Assembly: GCA_946480565.1 (NCBI GenBank)
Contig: CAMLKR010000095.1
Location: forward strand, 1-8,608
Length of the DNA stretch: 8,608 nt
Reading direction: 5' to 3'
DNA from: an uncultured Arenimonas sp.
GTDB lineage: Bacteria; Pseudomonadota; Gammaproteobacteria; Xanthomonadales; Xanthomonadaceae
Below, piece after piece: positions 6,047 to 8,608 of the stretch (position 1 is the first letter of the stretch; each line of letters opens with the position of its first letter). The notes under the pieces were generated by a model. The model saw only the letters and a program-made list of their open reading frames with translations, did no database searches and was not told where the DNA came from. Made by a program: the position numbers and the translations under genes.

Positions 6047-7504
6047 TCATTCCATCACCAGGTATCCGAAGCGGCCGCCGCGCGCGACGCTGAGCACCAG
6101 GTCCTGCGGCTCGTTGGCCAGGGCGCTGCGGAAGGCCGGCAGGTCGGCGACGTTGCGGCGGTTGACCTGGCCGATGCGGTCGCCGGCGCGCAGGCCGTTG
6201 CGGGCCGCGCGGCTGCCGGGCTCGACCTTGCTGGCGATGACGCCGATCAGGCCCTGCTGGCGGAAACGTTCGGGCAGCTCGGTCAGGGTGGCGCCGGCCA
6301 GGCGCGGGTCGATCTGGCCGCCGTCGATTTCCTTGGCCTGGGCCTTGAGCACGGCCGACACCGTCAGCCGGCGGCCGTCGCGCAGCAGCTCCAGCCGCAC
6401 CTGCTGGTCCACCGGCAGCAGGCCCTCGAGATTTCGAAGGGCCTGGGCGCTGTCGATGCGTTCGCCGTTGGCCGCCACCACCACGTCGCCCGGCCGCACG
6501 CCGGCGGCTTCGGCCGGCGAGCCGCGGTAGACGCGCGCCACCAGGGCGCCGCGCTGGTTGGCCGGCAGGTCGAGCTGGCGGGCGGCGAATTCGGTGATCT
6601 CCTCGCCGTCCAGGCCCAGCGAGCCGCGGCGCACTTCGCCGTAGGCCATCAGCTGGCGCATCACCTCGCGCGCCAGGTTGGCGGGAATGGCGAAACCCAG
6701 GCCGATGTTGCCGGCGGCGCTGCCGCGCGGGTTGAAGCTGGCGGTGTTGATGCCGACCAGCTCGCCGCGCAGGTTCACCAGCGCGCCGCCGGAATTGCCC
6801 GGGTTGATCGAGGCGTCGGTCTGGATGAAGTTCTGGTAGCCCAGGCCCTGCAGGCCGCTGCGGCCCACGGCCGAGACGATGCCGCTGGTGACCGTCTGGC
6901 CCAGGCCGAAGGGATTGCCCACCGCCACCACGAAGTCGCCGACCCGCAGCGCGGTGGAATCGGCCAGGTTCAGGGCGCTGAGGTTTTCGGCCGGGATGCG
7001 GATCACCGCCACGTCGGTGTCGGGGTCGGCGCCGACCAGCTCGGCCTCGAAGGTGCGGCCGTCGGCCAGGGTCACCGACACGCCGTCGGCGTTCTCGATG
7101 ACGTGGTTGTTGGTCAGCACCAGGCCGCGTTCGGCGTCGACGATGACGCCCGAGCCCAGGGACTGCTGCATGCGCTCCTGCGGCATGCCGCCGGGCATGC
7201 CGAAGAACTCGGCCAGCGGGTTGCGCACCCGCACCACCTGGCGCGAATAGACGTTGACCACGGCCGGGGTCACGTTCTGAAGCATCGGCGCCAGCGAGGG
7301 CAGGGGCACGCCGGAAAGTTCGGCCGGCAGCGCCGCCTGGGCGGTGCGGGGCAGGGCCAGTTCGGCCGCGGTGTCCAGGGCGGCCTGGGCCCGGCTGGGG
7401 GCGGCGGCGGGGGCCGGCGCCGCCGGCTGCGACAGCCAGTGGTGGGCGCCGGCGCCGGCCAGGCCGGCAAGCAGGAGGGCGGTGGCGGCGGTCAGCAGAC
7501 GCAT
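6047..7504 (-). CDS. degQ: Do family serine endopeptidase (DegQ-like periplasmic protease)
   Basis: A 485-residue envelope quality-control protease and chaperone of the HtrA family. Residues 1-20 form a signal peptide (hydrophobic 3-17, AGA before a likely cut at 20), followed by a Pro/Ala linker to about 68. The trypsin-like domain covers about 70-280 with the catalytic triad H134 (TNNHVIENAD), D164 (DPDTDVAVIRI) and S238 (NPGNSGG). Two PDZ domains follow: PDZ1 about 290-385 (RGSLGL then AGVRPGDVVVAANGERI) and PDZ2 about 400-485 (NGLRAGDRIGQVN), ending in FGYLVME. Two PDZ domains rule out DegS. The LA loop (about 92-115) is short, as in DegQ rather than DegP, so the symbol is a best guess among DegP, DegQ and MucD. 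GGAG at 7516-7513 lies 8 nt before the ATG and supports this start. It is transcribed away from the ribonucleotide reductase gene. No clear sigma-E promoter was found upstream. Confidence 0.93.
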   Translation of the reverse strand: MRLLTAATALLLAGLAGAGAHHWLSQPAAPAPAAAPSRAQAALDTAAELALPRTAQAALPAELSGVPLPSLAPMLQNVTPAVVNVYSRQVVRVRNPLAEFFGMPGGMPQERMQQSLGSGVIVDAERGLVLTNNHVIENADGVSVTLADGRTFEAELVGADPDTDVAVIRIPAENLSALNLADSTALRVGDFVVAVGNPFGLGQTVTSGIVSAVGRSGLQGLGYQNFIQTDASINPGNSGGALVNLRGELVGINTASFNPRGSAAGNIGLGFAIPANLAREVMRQLMAYGEVRRGSLGLDGEEITEFAARQLDLPANQRGALVARVYRGSPAEAAGVRPGDVVVAANGERIDSAQALRNLEGLLPVDQQVRLELLRDGRRLTVSAVLKAQAKEIDGGQIDPRLAGATLTELPERFRQQGLIGVIASKVEPGSRAARNGLRAGDRIGQVNRRNVADLPAFRSALANEPQDLVLSVARGGRFGYLVME

Positions 7505-7577
7505 GGATCAGGCTCCGGGCTCAGGCCATGGGTGGGGATGAACGGGATAGCAGATGGGAGCCGAACCGCGGCTGGAC

Positions 7578-7609
7578 AAGGGCCGGCCCGGGTCCGGATC
7601 CGGGCCCTT
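7578..7609 (-). repeat. Inverted repeat upstream of the protease gene
   Basis: AAGGG (7578-7582) pairs with CCCTT (7605-7609), and CCCGG (7587-7591) with CCGGG (7600-7604). A 4-nt CCGG bulge lies on the left and the 8-nt loop contains the palindrome TCCGGA. It lies about 75-105 bp upstream of the protease ATG. It could be a leader hairpin or a protein-binding dyad, but at this GC content some such dyads occur by chance. Confidence 0.35.
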
Positions 7610-7641
7610 CCGACCCCCGATCCGGTCGCCGGAGCGGCCCC

Positions 7642-7666
7642 GGAACCGTGATGACGGTCTGGTTCC
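7642..7666. repeat. Inverted repeat GGAACC-N13-GGTTCC in the divergent intergenic region
   Basis: Two perfect 6-bp half sites are separated by 13 bp, so their centres lie 19 bp apart. A second dyad (ACCGT-GATG-ACGGT, 7645-7658) overlaps the left half. It lies about 140-160 bp upstream of the protease start and about 110 bp before the candidate nrdJ -35 box. The layout is that of an operator for a dimeric regulator or of two alternative RNA stems. No regulator can be named. Confidence 0.35.
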
Positions 7667-7772
7667 ACGGAGGCGATTGTGCCGCCAACGCAGCCGGCGG
7701 GGGTTTCAGGCCAAGTCTCGGAGTGCCGTGGAACATCTTGAAGGCACTGTGTTTTCAGCGTGTTTCGGGTTG

Positions 7773-7801
7773 TTGACAGCCCCCCCGCCGAGGGGTAGTT
7801 T
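7773..7801 (+). promoter_or_regulatory. Candidate sigma-70 promoter of nrdJ
   Basis: A perfect -35 hexamer TTGACA (7773-7778) is followed after 17 bp by TAGTTT (7796-7801). The latter matches TATAAT at only 3 of 6 positions but keeps the key A at position 2 and T at position 6. The spacer holds a run of six to seven C. Transcription would start near 7808, about 235 nt before the nrdJ ATG and just before the NrdR-like box. Confidence 0.5.
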
Positions 7802-7813
7802 TGCCTTCCGCTG

Positions 7814-7829
7814 CCACTACATCTTGTGT
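7814..7829 (+). promoter_or_regulatory. Putative NrdR box
   Basis: CCACTACATCTTGTGT matches 13 of 16 positions of the NrdR box consensus acaCwAtATaTwGtgt, including the conserved C, A, AT, T and G core. NrdR is a Zn-ribbon/ATP-cone repressor that senses ATP/dATP and binds upstream of ribonucleotide reductase genes. The site is in front of nrdJ and just downstream of the predicted promoter, so binding would block early elongation or promoter clearance. NrdR boxes normally come in pairs, and the second box here is unclear. Confidence 0.65.
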
Positions 7830-7845
7830 CGGGCAGCGGGGACGG

Positions 7846-7860
7846 CCCCAAGCCTTGGGG
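7846..7860 (+). repeat. CCCCAA-GCC-TTGGGG dyad, stem-loop or degenerate second NrdR site
   Basis: A perfect 6-bp inverted repeat with a 3-nt loop. Its centre (7853) is 31.5 bp from the centre of the NrdR-like box, the three-turn spacing usual for NrdR box pairs. Its match to the NrdR consensus is poor (about 7-8 of 16). As RNA it competes with a second stem, GGGG (7838-7841) with CCCC (7846-7849). Confidence 0.4.
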
Positions 7861-7922
7861 TTGGAGCTTGCACGACGCGACGGCGAGACGGCATGCGGGA
7901 AGCGGACCGGACACTACGCAAA

Positions 7923-7944
7923 CCCAGGGGCCAAACCCCGCGGG
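7923..7944 (+). other. Stem-loop in the nrdJ leader
   Basis: GGGG (7927-7930) pairs with CCCC (7936-7939) around a CCAAA loop, extended by CCC (7923-7925) with GGG (7942-7944) across a small internal loop. TTTT at 7953-7956 follows after 8 nt, too far and too short for a canonical intrinsic terminator. A weak attenuator or pause site is possible. Confidence 0.35.
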
Positions 7945-8002
7945 CGGGCGTGTTTTCCCCCGGATTCCCGGCCGGCACGACCCGATAAGAATTCATACAT
8001 AA

Positions 8003-8043
8003 GGCGCCCTCCCGAGGGGTGCCCCGGGAGGAAGAAAGGACTT
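8003..8043 (+). promoter_or_regulatory. Ribosome binding region of nrdJ within two alternative hairpins
   Basis: Two Shine-Dalgarno-like stretches precede the ATG at 8044: GGGAGG (8026-8031, 12 nt away) and AAGGA (8036-8040, 3 nt away). GGGAGG can be buried in a 6-bp stem with CCTCCC (8008-8013), capped by GGG (8016-8018) with CCC (8023-8025). An alternative 8-bp stem (8003-8010 with 8016-8023, two G-U pairs, CCCGA loop) uses the same bases and leaves GGGAGG free. The AAGGA stretch is unpaired in both folds. Confidence 0.5.
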
Positions 8044-8608
8044 ATGAGCACGGTTCGCCTGGAGGCGGTCAAGCACAACGCGGCGCAGGACATCGAGATG
8101 CAGCCGGCGTCCTACGACATCTGGGACAAGAAGTACCGCCTGAAGACCAAGAAGGGCGACCCGGTCGATGCGTCCATCGACCACACCTACCAGCGGGTGG
8201 CCAAGGCCCTGGCCGAGGCCGAGCCGACCGCCGAGAAGCAGAAGTACTGGTACGAGCGTTTCCTCTGGGCCCTGCGCCGCGGCGCCATTCCCGCCGGCCG
8301 CATCACGTCCAATGCCGGCGCGCTCGAACACAAGCCGGCCACCAGCACCATCAACTGCACCGTGTCGGGGATCATCACCGACTCGATGGACGACATCCTG
8401 GGCAAGGTGCACGAAGCGGGCCTGACCCTGAAGGCCGGCTGCGGCATCGGCTACGAGTTCAGCACCCTGCGCCCGCGCGGCGCCTACGTGTCCGGCGCCG
8501 GCGCCTACACCAGCGGCCCGCTGAGCTTCATGGATATCTACGACAAGATGTGCTTCACCGTCTCGTCGGCCGGCGGCCGCCGCGGCGCCCAGATGGGCAC
8601 CTTCGACG
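8044..8608 (+). CDS. nrdJ: Adenosylcobalamin-dependent (class II) ribonucleotide reductase, N-terminal part
   Basis: The first 188 residues of a gene cut by the right edge. The enzyme makes deoxyribonucleotides in the cytoplasm with coenzyme B12 as radical source, needs no separate radical subunit and works with or without oxygen. Visible are an N-terminal segment with ASYDIWDKKYRLK (22-34) and no ATP-cone domain, then the barrel entry with IPAGRITSNAG (82-92) and STINCTVSG (101-109). C105 there is the expected redox-active cysteine. KAGCGIGYEFSTLRPRG follows at 130-146, and SSAGGRRGAQMGTFD at 174-188 is typical of class II enzymes. The active-site loop and C-terminal cysteines lie outside the window, so class II is called from likeness to B12-dependent NrdJ of Xanthomonadaceae-type bacteria. 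The ATG at 8044 is preceded by purine-rich ribosome sites. An NrdR-like box and a long structured leader lie upstream. Confidence 0.88.
   Translation, partial: MSTVRLEAVKHNAAQDIEMQPASYDIWDKKYRLKTKKGDPVDASIDHTYQRVAKALAEAEPTAEKQKYWYERFLWALRRGAIPAGRITSNAGALEHKPATSTINCTVSGIITDSMDDILGKVHEAGLTLKAGCGIGYEFSTLRPRGAYVSGAGAYTSGPLSFMDIYDKMCFTVSSAGGRRGAQMGTFD

Larger units (their letters stand above)
7808..8043 (+). other. Predicted structured 5' leader of the nrdJ mRNA
   Basis: If transcription starts near 7808, the mRNA has a leader of about 235 nt with no convincing small gene. It holds at least three stem-loops (7846-7860, 7923-7944, 8003-8031), an AU-rich 18-nt patch at 7985-8002 (15 of 18 A/T) and a purine-rich ribosome site. 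I looked for an adenosylcobalamin riboswitch because it would suit a B12-dependent enzyme. I saw no B12 box and only an isolated GGGAA at 7897-7901, so no riboswitch class is called. The left border depends on the promoter prediction. Confidence 0.4.

Noticed and set aside
7661..7666. Sigma-E type -35 (GGAAC on the minus strand) for the protease gene
   Set aside because: No TCTGA- or TCAAA-like -10 occurs 15-17 bp downstream. The motif is better explained as half of the inverted repeat.
7730..7757. Plus-strand GGAACAT...TTTTCA resembling an extracytoplasmic-sigma promoter
   Set aside because: The -10 match is weak, and a perfect TTGACA lies just downstream with better spacing to a -10.
7927..7956. 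Intrinsic terminator in the nrdJ leader
   Set aside because: The T-run is only four bases, is 8 nt away from the stem and is followed by C, so it does not meet the usual pattern.
7554..7988. A 144-codon plus-strand open frame across the divergent intergenic region, and a 140-codon minus-strand one at 7492-7914
   Set aside because: Their proteins are rich in Arg, Pro and Gly with no domain-like pattern and no ribosome site, and they run through the promoter, NrdR-like box and hairpins. Long open frames are expected by chance at this GC content.
7808..8043. Adenosylcobalamin riboswitch
   Set aside because: No B12 box was found. GGGAA at 7897-7901 stands alone without the GGTG and CCCGCCACTG-type parts in order. 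Kept only as a structured leader of unknown class.

Overview
The window is uniformly very GC-rich and densely coded. Gene content and protein style suggest a gammaproteobacterium of the Xanthomonadaceae/Lysobacteraceae type (Lysobacter, Luteimonas and relatives). This rests on the NrdJ-like N-terminus, the M17 peptidase paired with a YigB-like phosphatase, and the DUF883/YqjE pair. It is an inference; no search was run.

Bases 1-7504 hold eight minus-strand genes. In transcription order they are: a periplasmic Do/DegQ-type serine protease (6047-7504); a set resembling enterobacterial yqjD-yqjE-yqjK (a DUF883 C-terminally anchored protein, a two-helix YqjE/holin-like membrane protein, and a small unrecognised protein with a basic tail; 4751-5982); an AI-2E/PerM-family membrane protein (3589-4764); a HAD phosphatase resembling YigB (2818-3525); an M17 leucyl-aminopeptidase-family protein with a complete active site (1427-2821); and a MacA/HlyD-type periplasmic adaptor (1-1239) that probably has its own promoter. 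Four junctions between 2818 and 5668 show overlaps or very short gaps (4 bp, 14 bp, 4 bp and a 9 bp gap), so translational coupling is likely. The partner ABC or RND pump genes of the adaptor should lie beyond the left edge.

Bases 7505-8043 are a 539-bp divergent intergenic region. Its left part, upstream of the protease, holds two GC-rich inverted repeats and no convincing promoter. Its right part holds a perfect -35 box (TTGACA) with a weak -10, a good match to an NrdR box, and a predicted leader of about 235 nt with several stem-loops. The last of these can fold in two mutually exclusive ways over the Shine-Dalgarno region. The leader feeds an adenosylcobalamin-dependent (class II) ribonucleotide reductase gene (8044 onwards, plus strand) that runs off the right edge.

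Most of the window is housekeeping or envelope maintenance: protease quality control, membrane proteins linked to stationary phase, a peptidase and efflux. The part most worth a second look is the nrdJ control region. It combines an apparent NrdR operator with a long structured leader that lacks a recognisable B12 box. I see no mobile elements, CRISPR arrays, tRNAs, rRNAs or pseudogenes.
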